Source: an uncultured Comamonadaceae bacterium
GTDB taxonomy: Bacteria > Pseudomonadota > Gammaproteobacteria > Burkholderiales > Burkholderiaceae
DNA: 36,815 bases
Assembly (NCBI GenBank): GCA_946482595.1
Contig: CAMLSD010000052.1
Location: 1-36,815, forward strand
Direction: 5' to 3'
Made by a program: the position numbers and the translations under genes. The notes under the pieces were generated by a model. That model did not search any database, was not told the origin of the DNA, and was given only the letters and a program-made list of their open reading frames with translations. Positions 16,957-24,485 of this stretch are shown here, in pieces; position 1 is the first letter of the stretch, and every line of letters starts with the position of its first letter.

Positions 16957-17386
16957 AGCCCTAGACCCCATGGACGAACAGGACGCAATGGCCGCCGAGT
17001 GGGAGGCCGCGCTGTCGCAGCAGCGAGCGCCCGCCAGCGAGGTCATCGACACCCCGGCCGAGCAGGTGGCGCCCGCGTCGTTCACGACCTTCGCGCCCAC
17101 CAGCACGAACACGGCCGGCAACGACATCAACATGATCCTGGACATTCCCGTCCAGCTGACCGTGGAGCTCGGCCGCACCCGCATTCCGATCAAGCACATC
17201 CTGCAACTGGCGCAGGGCTCGGTGATCGAGCTCGACGCGCTGGCCGGCGAACCGATGGACGTGCTGGTCAACGGCTACCTGATCGCGCAAGGCGAGGTGG
17301 TTGTCGTCAACGACAAGTTCGGCATTCGCCTGACCGACATCGTCACCCCCTCGGAGCGCATGCGCCGGCTCAGCCGCGGCATGTAG
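16946..17386 (+). CDS. fliN: Flagellar motor switch protein FliN
   Basis: Lower C-ring protein that also docks export cargo through FliH. 146 residues: a variable N-terminal 55 residues, then a SpoA domain (about 60-138; ILDIPVQLTVELGRTRIPIKHILQLAQGSVIELD ... GEVVVVNDKFGIRLTDIV). It overlaps the fliM end, so the two are translationally coupled. A perfect terminator-like hairpin follows 18 bases after the stop. Confidence 0.98.
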   Translation: MSAEALDPMDEQDAMAAEWEAALSQQRAPASEVIDTPAEQVAPASFTTFAPTSTNTAGNDINMILDIPVQLTVELGRTRIPIKHILQLAQGSVIELDALAGEPMDVLVNGYLIAQGEVVVVNDKFGIRLTDIVTPSERMRRLSRGM

Positions 17387-17404
17387 GCGCTGCGGCAGGA
17401 CAGG

Positions 17405-17438
17405 ACGAACAAAGGGGCCGAAAGGCCCCTTTGTTCGT
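17405..17438 (+). terminator. Perfect 15-bp hairpin between fliN and fliO
   Basis: ACGAACAAAGGGGCC (17405-17419) pairs without mismatch with its complement (17424-17438) around a GAAA tetraloop. The core AAAGGGGCC-GAAA-GGCCCCTTTGTT has the A-stem-T shape of an intrinsic terminator. It sits inside the flagellar gene cluster, 66 bases before fliO. Confidence 0.8.
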
Positions 17439-17504
17439 GGCATTGCGCCATGACGGCTGCCAAGACAATGCCAGCAGTCGCTCACTTCGCGCTGCCTCGA
17501 CACC

Positions 17505-17843
17505 ATGTCCAACGCCGGCCAGTCACTGCTGTGGTTCCTTTTCATCATCGCGCTGATCCCGCTGGCGCTGTGGATGCTCAAGCGCTCGTCGCTGGGTGGC
17601 CTGGGCAGCATGGGCGCGGGCAATGTCACGCGGGTGGTGTCGACCACCTCACTGGGCCCGCAGCAACGCCTGGTCACCGTGGAGGTGGGCAGCGGCGACG
17701 CCCGCCAGTGGCTGGTGCTGGGTGTCACGCCGCACAGCATCACCGCCGTGCACACGCTGGCTCCGCAGGAACCCGTCGCAACACCCGATGCCCGTGCACC
17801 GATCAGCTTTGCCTCGCTGCTGAACAAGGCCCGCAAGGACTGA
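17505..17843 (+). CDS. fliO: Flagellar biosynthetic protein FliO
   Basis: Small assembly factor for the FliP ring of the flagellar export gate. 112 residues with one N-terminal membrane segment (about 7-24, [19 protein letters not shown]). A short cytoplasmic domain follows, with [19 protein letters not shown] and [17 protein letters not shown], the SLG-x-R-L-x-V-E-V and L-G-V-T motifs of FliO. No good Shine-Dalgarno sequence is seen before ATG 17505. The stop codon is one base from the fliP ATG. Confidence 0.93.
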   Translation: MSNAGQSLLWFLFIIALIPLALWMLKRSSLGGLGSMGAGNVTRVVSTTSLGPQQRLVTVEVGSGDARQWLVLGVTPHSITAVHTLAPQEPVATPDARAPISFASLLNKARKD

Positions 17844-17844
17844 C

Positions 17845-18654
17845 ATGAGCCGACCGACCCTTCTTGCCGGCGTGATGCCGATGCCCGTGGCCCGCGTGCT
17901 GGCAGCCGCCTTTGCCCTTGTGCTGGCCGCGAGCCCCGAACTTGCAAGTGCCCAGGCCGTCTCACCAGCGCCCGCTGCCGGCCAGCTGCCGCTCATCGTG
18001 GCCCAGGGCGGCGCAGGCACCAGCTACTCGGTGCCGATCCAGACACTGCTGTTCTTCACGGCGCTGAGCTTCATCCCGGCGGTCGTGCTGCTGATGACCG
18101 GCTTCACCCGCATCGTGATCGTGCTGTCGCTGCTGCGCCAGGCGCTGGGCACGCAGTCGGCGCCGCCGAACCAGGTGATCGTGGGCATGAGCCTGTTCCT
18201 CACCTTCTTCGTGATGTCGCCGACGATCGACAAGGTCTACACCCAGGCCTGGGCGCCCTACCAGGCGCAGCAGATCGACTTCACCGAGGCCCTGAAGCGC
18301 GGCGAGGTGCCGATGCGCGAGTTCATGCTGAAGCAGACGCGGCAGAGCGACATGCAGCTCTTCGCCCGGCTGGCCAAGGTGGACACGAGCAAGGTCAAGG
18401 CCGAGGAAATGCCCTTCAGCGTGATCGTGCCGGCCTTCGTCACCAGCGAGCTGAAAAGCGCCTTCCAGATCGGCTTTCTCATCTTCATCCCGTTCCTGAT
18501 CATCGACATGATCGTGGCCAGCGTGCTGATGAGCCTGGGCATGATGATGCTCTCGCCGGTGCTGGTGGCCCTGCCGTTCAAGATCATGCTGTTCGTGCTG
18601 GCCGACGGCTGGAACCTGCTGCTCGGCTCGCTGGCCGCAAGTTTTGCCACCTGA
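17845..18654 (+). CDS. fliP: Flagellar type III export gate protein FliP
   Basis: Core ring protein of the export gate. 269 residues with a cleavable signal peptide (to about residue 37, ELASAQA), as in E. coli FliP, then four membrane segments. Diagnostic stretches are [77 protein letters not shown] and [20 protein letters not shown]. One base separates it from fliO, with AGGA in the fliO end as ribosome-binding site. Confidence 0.98.
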   Translation: MSRPTLLAGVMPMPVARVLAAAFALVLAASPELASAQAVSPAPAAGQLPLIVAQGGAGTSYSVPIQTLLFFTALSFIPAVVLLMTGFTRIVIVLSLLRQALGTQSAPPNQVIVGMSLFLTFFVMSPTIDKVYTQAWAPYQAQQIDFTEALKRGEVPMREFMLKQTRQSDMQLFARLAKVDTSKVKAEEMPFSVIVPAFVTSELKSAFQIGFLIFIPFLIIDMIVASVLMSLGMMMLSPVLVALPFKIMLFVLADGWNLLLGSLAASFAT

Positions 18655-18688
18655 CGATGCCGATCACAGCCGCCCTGGAGCCGCAACC

Positions 18689-18958
18689 ATGAATCCCCAA
18701 CAAGTCTTCACCATCGGCACGGATGCCCTGTACCTGCTGCTGATGGTGTCCGCGCCGATCCTGCTGGCCGTGCTGGTCATCGGCCTGGTGGTCAGCATCT
18801 TCCAGGCCGCGACGCAGATCAACGAGTCGACGCTGTCGTTCGTGCCCAAGCTGATCGGCGCCGTCGCCGTGCTGGCCGTGGCCGGCCCCTGGATGCTCAC
18901 CACGCTGGTGGAGTTCATCCAGCGCTCCATCACGTCGATTCCCTCGCTGGTCCAGTAA
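18689..18958 (+). CDS. fliQ: Flagellar export gate protein FliQ
   Basis: 89-residue protein with two membrane segments (about 14-36 and 52-74), part of the FliPQR gate. The stretch VGLxxSIFQAATQINESTLSFVPK is diagnostic; here it reads GLVVSIFQAATQINESTL. ATG 18689 follows CTGGAG and matches the family start; the frame is open 15 codons further up. Confidence 0.97.
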   Translation: MNPQQVFTIGTDALYLLLMVSAPILLAVLVIGLVVSIFQAATQINESTLSFVPKLIGAVAVLAVAGPWMLTTLVEFIQRSITSIPSLVQ

Positions 18959-18990
18959 GCCGCCGCACCCCGCCCTGCCCCGAGCGAGCC

Positions 18991-19752
18991 ATGGTGACGT
19001 TCACGGAAGCCCAGCTGATGGCCTGGATCTCGCCGATCCTGTGGCCGTTCTTCCGTGCGCTGTCGCTGTTCATGACGGTGCCGGTGTTCTCGTCGCGCTC
19101 GGTCCCGGTGCGGGTGAAGATCGCGCTGGCGTTTTTCGTGGCGCTGGCCGCGCAGGTGTCGATGCCCCAGATGCCGGTCGTCGACCTCAACTCCAGCGAC
19201 GCGCTGGCCGTGCTGCTGCAGCAGATCCTGATCGGCGCGACCATCGGATTTGCGGTGCGCATCGTCTTTGCCGCCATCGAGTTCGCCGGCGAGCTGATCG
19301 GGCTGCAGATGGGCCTGGGGTTCGCGGCCTTCTTCGACCCCTCCAGCGGCGGCCAGACCAATGCCGTGAGCCGGTTTTTCGGCACCACGGTGTCGCTGCT
19401 GTTTGTCGTGATGAACGGCCATCTGGTGCTGACGATGGCGGTGATCCAGAGTTTCCAGGCATTCCCGGTGTCGCCCGAGCCGATGGCCTTCGTGCGGGCC
19501 GTGCAGGTGCACACCTGGGGCGCCGAGATCTTTCGCATCGGGCTGTGGATCGCCCTGCCGCTGATCGCCATGCTGACCTTCGTCAACCTGATCCTGGGCG
19601 TGATCTCCCGGGTCGCACAGCAGATCAACATCTTTGCCATCGGGTTTCCCATCACCCTGACCGTGGGCCTGGTCGGGGTGCTGCTGACCTTGCCGCTGCT
19701 CGAACAGCCTTTTGTGATGGCACTGGAGCGCATGCTCAGTCACTTCCAGTAA
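18991..19752 (+). CDS. fliR: Flagellar export gate protein FliR
   Basis: Completes the FliPQR gate. 253 residues with about six hydrophobic segments. Family stretches are FRALSLFMTVPVFSSRSVPVRVKIALAFF, IEFAGELIGLQMGLGFAAFFDP, NGHLVLTMAVIQSF and NLILGVISRVAQQINIFAIGFPITLTVG. No flhB fusion is present. Last structural flagellar gene in the window; the c-di-GMP gene starts 94 bases later. Confidence 0.98.
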   Translation: MVTFTEAQLMAWISPILWPFFRALSLFMTVPVFSSRSVPVRVKIALAFFVALAAQVSMPQMPVVDLNSSDALAVLLQQILIGATIGFAVRIVFAAIEFAGELIGLQMGLGFAAFFDPSSGGQTNAVSRFFGTTVSLLFVVMNGHLVLTMAVIQSFQAFPVSPEPMAFVRAVQVHTWGAEIFRIGLWIALPLIAMLTFVNLILGVISRVAQQINIFAIGFPITLTVGLVGVLLTLPLLEQPFVMALERMLSHFQ

Positions 19753-19846
19753 AGTCGGGCGATCATCCACCCTCAAGTCGGCGTGGTTGTTGCCGATACG
19801 ACGTGGAACGCGGGAATGTCACCGCGCACACCTGACAGGGACCCAC

Positions 19847-22138
19847 ATGGGCGCAGCCCAGGACACCGACCACCTCACTGCCGAGCTTACGCTGGACCGT
19901 CTGAGCCAGGCGCTCGAGTCGGCCCTGTCGGGGCTCGGGCAGCGGTGCGTTGCGCGCGCGCTGTGCGAACTGCTCGATGTCGACACCGTGCTGCTGGCGG
20001 AGCTGCCGATCTCCGTGCATGCCAGCACCGCCCGCGTGCTCGACGGCTGGAGCCATGGCCGCCCCGTGGACAGCTTCACCTACGAGATCGCCGGCTCGCC
20101 GTGCGACCTGACCCTGCGCCAGGGTGTGTGCGTGCACGAGCGCGGTGTGGCGGCCGCCTACCCGGCCGACCTGGCACTGTCCGAAGACGGCATCGAGGGT
20201 TACGCCGGCCGTGTGCTGTGCGACCGCGACGGCAGTGCCCGCGGCCTGCTGGTGGCCCTGTCGACCCGGCCGCTGAGCAACAGCCGCAGTGTCGTCCAGG
20301 CCTTTGCCGCGTTTGCGGCGCTGGCGCTGGCCGAACTTGAACACCAGCGCTGGCGCCGTGAACACGACGGCCGCCACAGCCTCATCCATGAGCTGGTCGA
20401 GCGCCTGAGCGATGCGGTGGCGGTGGTCATGGTCGATCCGCCGATCCCGATGAATCTGCCGGTGATGCAGCAAGTGCGCCTGCTGACCGAACAGGCCCGC
20501 CTCAGCGCCGTCAACGAAGCGGTGGCGCTGCTGGCGGGCGTGCCGTCGGCCCGGCTGCTCAACGGGCGCCTGGCCGACCTGTACGGCCCCGACACCCCTG
20601 CCCTGGTGCAGGCCTGGCTGCGCGATGGCTGCCAGGCCGATGCCCGGCGCATCGTGCGCGCCGGACCCGATGGAACCGAGGTGCACTGGGACTGCATGCT
20701 GATCCCGGTGATCGACCAGGACCACCTGGTGCGGGTCTGGGCCATGAACCGGGACGTGACACGCCATGAGCGCCACACCCAGGCCGTCCGTCGCCAGGCA
20801 CTGCTGGATCCGCTGACCGGGCTGGGCAACCGCGCTGCCCTGCACGAGCACCTCCAGCACCTGGCCGACGCTGCAGGCTGCCCGCACGCCGTGGTCGTGC
20901 TCGACGTGCATCAGTTCCGTGCCATCAACGACGCGATGGGCCACGCCACCGGCGACGGCGTGCTGCAGGTGCTGGCCTCCCGGATGGCCGGCTGGCGCGA
21001 CGGCGCCTGGCAGCATCAGGCATTCCGCCTGGCCGCCGACGAGTTCGCGCTGGTGATGCAGCCCACCGGCTGCACCAGCGGCCCGCCCACAGCCTGCGGG
21101 CCCTGCCGCCCGTCACTGGAGGCACTGGCCACCTGCCTGCATGAGCCGATGCAGATTGCGCAGACCGAGCTGTCGGTCACGCTGACCATGGGGCTCGCCC
21201 ACTCGGACGGCACCCTGTCCGATGCCGACACCCTGCTGTGGCGGGCGGACCTGGCCAAACGGCAGGCCCGCGAACGCGGCCAGACGCTTGTCGAGTACGA
21301 CCGCTCACTGGAGCCCACCACCCGGCTCGACCTGAGCATGCGCGCCGACCTGCGCCTTGCCGTGACACGCGAGGAGTTCGTGCTGCGCTATCAGCCCAAG
21401 GTGGCCCCCGACAGCGGCCGGCTTGTCGGCCTGGAAGCCCTGATCCGCTGGCCGCACCCGCGCACCGGACGCGAGGTCAGCCCGGCCGATTTCATCCCGT
21501 ATGTCGAGGCGACGTCCTACATCCACCCGGTGACACGCTGGGTGATCCACCAGGCACTGACCGACCTGGCCTCCCTGCCCGACCAGCCCGACCTGTGCAT
21601 GGCCGTGAACATTTCGGCGAAGAACCTGCTCGATGAGGGTTTTGTCGCCACCGTGCAGCAGGCACTGGCCCACCACGGTGTGGCAGCACACCGGCTGGAA
21701 CTCGAACTCACCGAAAGCAGCTTCCTCGCCAGCCCCAAGATGGCACGGCAACAGGTCGAGGCGCTGTCCGCACTGGGCGTGCGGGTATCGATCGACGACT
21801 TCGGCACCGGGTTTTCGTCACTGAGCTACCTGCAGGATCTGCCGGTGCATGCGATCAAGGTCGACCAGGCCTTCGTGCGGCCGATGGGCCACACGGCCAA
21901 GTCCGCCACCATCGTGCGCATCGCCGTGGAACTGGCCCACGCACTGGGCATGCAGGCGATCGCCGAAGGCGTGGAAACCGCCGAACTGGTGCCCGAACTG
22001 GCTCGCATGGGTTATGACGCGATCCAGGGTTACGTGGTGTCGCGCCCCGTGCCGCTGCACGAGGCGCTGCAGGCCGCACGGCAATGGCAGGCGTCGCTGC
22101 AGGATCTGTCCGGCGCCCATGCCGGCAGCGCTGGCTGA
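19847..22138 (+). CDS. GAF-PAS-GGDEF-EAL protein with degenerate GGDEF motif
   Basis: Cytoplasmic c-di-GMP signalling protein, 763 residues, no membrane segment. A GAF-like domain (about 20-165) and a PAS-like domain (about 205-308) come first. The GGDEF domain (about 315-485) has the signature changed to AADEF (396-400), so cyclase activity is unlikely; GTP could still act as an activating ligand. The EAL domain (about 495-745) keeps E530-A-L, Asn588, E620/E623 in ELTES, Asp650-Asp651 in DDFGTG, Lys671 and AEGVET at 706-711, so phosphodiesterase activity is expected. ATG 19847 follows a GACAGGGA site and is preferred to the frame start at 19787. Directly behind fliR, it probably lowers c-di-GMP to favour motility. 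Confidence 0.93.
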   Translation: MGAAQDTDHLTAELTLDRLSQALESALSGLGQRCVARALCELLDVDTVLLAELPISVHASTARVLDGWSHGRPVDSFTYEIAGSPCDLTLRQGVCVHERGVAAAYPADLALSEDGIEGYAGRVLCDRDGSARGLLVALSTRPLSNSRSVVQAFAAFAALALAELEHQRWRREHDGRHSLIHELVERLSDAVAVVMVDPPIPMNLPVMQQVRLLTEQARLSAVNEAVALLAGVPSARLLNGRLADLYGPDTPALVQAWLRDGCQADARRIVRAGPDGTEVHWDCMLIPVIDQDHLVRVWAMNRDVTRHERHTQAVRRQALLDPLTGLGNRAALHEHLQHLADAAGCPHAVVVLDVHQFRAINDAMGHATGDGVLQVLASRMAGWRDGAWQHQAFRLAADEFALVMQPTGCTSGPPTACGPCRPSLEALATCLHEPMQIAQTELSVTLTMGLAHSDGTLSDADTLLWRADLAKRQARERGQTLVEYDRSLEPTTRLDLSMRADLRLAVTREEFVLRYQPKVAPDSGRLVGLEALIRWPHPRTGREVSPADFIPYVEATSYIHPVTRWVIHQALTDLASLPDQPDLCMAVNISAKNLLDEGFVATVQQALAHHGVAAHRLELELTESSFLASPKMARQQVEALSALGVRVSIDDFGTGFSSLSYLQDLPVHAIKVDQAFVRPMGHTAKSATIVRIAVELAHALGMQAIAEGVETAELVPELARMGYDAIQGYVVSRPVPLHEALQAARQWQASLQDLSGAHAGSAG

Positions 22139-22172
22139 AGGGTTCTGTCACGTGCATGCGGCTCGACGCGCT

Positions 22173-22178
22173 TACGAT
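22173..22178 (+). promoter_or_regulatory. Possible -10 box of the receiver gene
   Basis: TACGAT in CTTACGATAGCGG lies 34 bases before the receiver gene start in the 74-bp gap after the GGDEF-EAL gene. No clear -35 is seen, and read-through from upstream is equally possible. Confidence 0.25.
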
Positions 22179-22212
22179 AGCGGCCTGACAACCCCCCGGC
22201 CTACCGCGCCTC

Positions 22213-22599
22213 ATGGCGAACAAGCACTTTCTCGTCGTCGACGACGACCCGGTCAACACCCTGCTGGCCACCAGCATGCTCAAGGCGCTGGGGTACGAGG
22301 TCAGCTCGGCCACAGACGGTCATGCGGCGATCTCGGCTTGCCAGGATCAGCCCCCCGTGGCGGTACTGATGGACGTCCAGATGCCGGGGCTGGACGGCAT
22401 GGAAACCACGCGGCGCCTGAGGGTGCTGCAGGAGGGCGGCTTCCTGCCCGCCTTTCCGATCATCATCGTGAGCGCGTTCTATTCGCCCGCGGAGCGGGCG
22501 GCGTGTTTTGCGGCCGGTGCCGATGGCTTCGTCACCAAGCCGCTGATGCTGGCCAAGCTGGGTGCGGAGATCCATCGCGTGCTCACACGCCAGCGCTGA
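22213..22599 (+). CDS. Stand-alone response-regulator receiver protein
   Basis: 128 residues, one receiver domain and no output domain. The acidic pocket Asp10-Asp12, phospho-acceptor Asp54 in LMDVQMPGLDG, switch Ser87 in IIVSAFY and Lys109 in TKP are all present. The sequence resembles receiver domains of hybrid kinases, so it could be a phosphorelay intermediate or act on the neighbouring EAL proteins. No cognate kinase is adjacent. It lies between two EAL genes on the same strand, 50 bases before the second. Confidence 0.9.
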   Translation: MANKHFLVVDDDPVNTLLATSMLKALGYEVSSATDGHAAISACQDQPPVAVLMDVQMPGLDGMETTRRLRVLQEGGFLPAFPIIIVSAFYSPAERAACFAAGADGFVTKPLMLAKLGAEIHRVLTRQR

Positions 22600-22648
22600 G
22601 CCGGTCGGGGCCGCAAACTGCCCGATCGCTGTCGAGGAGGGATCGTCC

Positions 22649-23455
22649 ATGAACAAGATCAGGTTGTCGGCATCCGAGTTTGCGGTGCTGGACGAAGCCG
22701 ACCGACAGTGTGGCCAGTGTGGCGACGCGCAGCGTGTCGGTTTCCAGTTCGACTACGCATGGCAGCCGATCGTCGACCTGGCCTCGCGCACCGTCTACGG
22801 CCACGAGGCCCTGGTACGGGGCCCCGCGGGCGAAGGTGCGATGAGTGTGCTGTCGCAGGTGACCGAGCAGAACCGCTACCGCTTCGACCAGGCCTGCCGG
22901 GTCAAGGCCATCAAGAGTGCCGCCCAGCTCGGTATCGAGCAACGCATCTCGATCAACTTCCTGCCCAATGCGATCTACAAGCCCGAGGTGTGCATCCGCA
23001 CGACGCTCGAGGCCGCACGCACGCATGGTTTTCCGCTCGATCGCATCATCTTCGAGGTCACCGAAGGCGAACGTGTCGAAGACGGACCCTGGCTCGCCGA
23101 GATCCTGCGCGAGTACAAGCGGTGCGGCTTCCTGACTGCCATCGACGACTTCGGTGCGGGTTATGCCGGCCTCACGCTGCTGGCCGGCTTCCAGCCCGAC
23201 CTGATCAAGCTCGACATGGAGCTGATCCGCAACATCGACGCCAGCCACTCGCGCCAGGCCATCGTGCGCGGGCTGGTGCGCATCTGCAACGACCTGGGCA
23301 TCCGCATCATCGCCGAAGGCATCGAGACAGCCGGCGAACGCGACTTCCTGCGCGACGCCGGCATCCACCTGATGCAGGGCTACCTGTTCAGCCGCCCGGT
23401 GTTCCAGGGCACGGGGCAGATCGATGCGTCGGTGTGGGGTGTGCACCCGGCCTGA
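22649..23455 (+). CDS. Stand-alone EAL-domain c-di-GMP phosphodiesterase
   Basis: 268 residues. After a short N-terminus with a CGQC motif (Cys21, Cys24) the EAL domain fills about 33-250. Conserved residues are present: E53-A-L (HEALVRG), Asn103, Glu136 and Glu139 in EVTEGE, Asp166-Asp167 in DDFGAGYAG, Lys187, AEGIE at 222-226 and Gln243. Hydrolysis of c-di-GMP to pGpG is expected. The FEVTEGERVED and FGAGYAGLTLLAGFQPDLIKLD style is like EAL domains of BLUF photoreceptors (YcgF/BlrP1), but no BLUF domain is present. A GGAGG site precedes ATG 22649. Last gene of the c-di-GMP group. Confidence 0.93.
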   Translation: MNKIRLSASEFAVLDEADRQCGQCGDAQRVGFQFDYAWQPIVDLASRTVYGHEALVRGPAGEGAMSVLSQVTEQNRYRFDQACRVKAIKSAAQLGIEQRISINFLPNAIYKPEVCIRTTLEAARTHGFPLDRIIFEVTEGERVEDGPWLAEILREYKRCGFLTAIDDFGAGYAGLTLLAGFQPDLIKLDMELIRNIDASHSRQAIVRGLVRICNDLGIRIIAEGIETAGERDFLRDAGIHLMQGYLFSRPVFQGTGQIDASVWGVHPA

Positions 23456-23473
23456 GGATCGTCGCCCCGACGC

Positions 23474-24373
23474 TCAGGCGTGGTCCTCGGGCCGCCAGCG
23501 CAGCAGGTGCTCGACCATGGCCTGCGCCGCGACCGACAGCCCCCGGTCGCGCCGTCGCACCAGAAAGATCTGACGTTTCAGCCCGCGTGCCGGCAAGGGC
23601 CGTGTCACCAGCTCCGGGTGGTCGAAGTGGAACAAGGTGAGTGCAGGCACCACACTCACCCCCAGTCCGGCACGCACCATGCCCGCCACGGTGCTGAGCT
23701 GGTCAAGCTCCATCACGGTCTTGAGCTGCTGCGGGTGGACCGCAGCCTCCACGTACTGCCGCACACTGCTGCTGCGGGCCAGCTGGATCACCGGATGAGC
23801 GCCCAGGTCGGCCAGGCGCACACTGGCACGCAGGGCCAGTGGGTGATCGCGACGACACACGAGATGGAAGCTGTCGCTGCAGAAGGCCTCGGTGCGCAGC
23901 TCGGGCGTGTCGACCCGCGTGGCCGCCAGGGCCAAGTCGGCACGGCCCACTCGCAGGCGTTCGATGCAGTCCTCCGACAGCACGTCGGCCACATCCAGCT
24001 CGATGCCCGGGTACTCGGCATGAAAGCGCGCCAGCACCCCGGGCAGCCAGCCGGCCGCCAGTGCCGGCAGCACGGCCAGTGACACACGACCCCGGCGCCG
24101 GGCGGCCAGTTCACGCACGTCGCTCAGCGCTTCCTCGGCCTCGCGCAGCACACGCCGCGCGGACTGCTCGAACACCCGCCCCTCGGCGGTGAGCTCCACG
24201 CTGCGGGTGGTGCGGTCGAACAGACGGGTGCCGACCTCGTCCTCGAGCGAGCGGATCAAGGCACTGAAGGCCGGCTGCGACAGGTGCACCTGCGCCGCGG
24301 CACGCGTGAAGCTCCGTTCTTCAGCCAGCGCCACGAAGGCGCGCAGCTGGCGGGTGGACAGATTCATCTGCAT
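23474..24373 (-). CDS. LysR-family regulator, divergent from the AtuA-type gene
   Basis: 299 residues. The N-terminal winged helix-turn-helix (about 5-65; QLRAFVALAEERSFTRAAAQVHLSQPAFSALIRSLEDEVGTRLFDR) is typical. A LysR substrate-binding domain (about 90-295) follows. The ligand is unknown; it probably controls the divergent atuA-like operon. Two ATGs (24373, 24367) are possible; neither has a Shine-Dalgarno sequence, and TAGATT lies eight bases before 24373. It converges with the EAL gene, 18 bases between stops. Confidence 0.92.
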   Translation of the reverse strand: MQMNLSTRQLRAFVALAEERSFTRAAAQVHLSQPAFSALIRSLEDEVGTRLFDRTTRSVELTAEGRVFEQSARRVLREAEEALSDVRELAARRRGRVSLAVLPALAAGWLPGVLARFHAEYPGIELDVADVLSEDCIERLRVGRADLALAATRVDTPELRTEAFCSDSFHLVCRRDHPLALRASVRLADLGAHPVIQLARSSSVRQYVEAAVHPQQLKTVMELDQLSTVAGMVRAGLGVSVVPALTLFHFDHPELVTRPLPARGLKRQIFLVRRRDRGLSVAAQAMVEHLLRWRPEDHA

Positions 24374-24485
24374 GGCAACTGAATCTATCCCAATTTTCGA
24401 ATTCACAGATCAAATCCCTGGGCCTAGAGTCCGTTCCAGCACATCGGGTGGCCGCCCTGGCGACACCACCCCGAACGAGGACGCC
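24374..24485. promoter_or_regulatory. Divergent LysR/atuA-type control region
   Basis: Plus-strand promoter TTCACA (24402-24407), 17-bp spacer, TAGAGT (24425-24430). An AT-rich block AATTTTCGAATT (24392-24403) with the palindrome TTCGAA touches the -35 box, a usual place for a LysR activator. On the minus strand TAGATT lies eight bases before the lysR ATG. The AT-rich stretch stands out in this GC-rich region. Confidence 0.5.
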
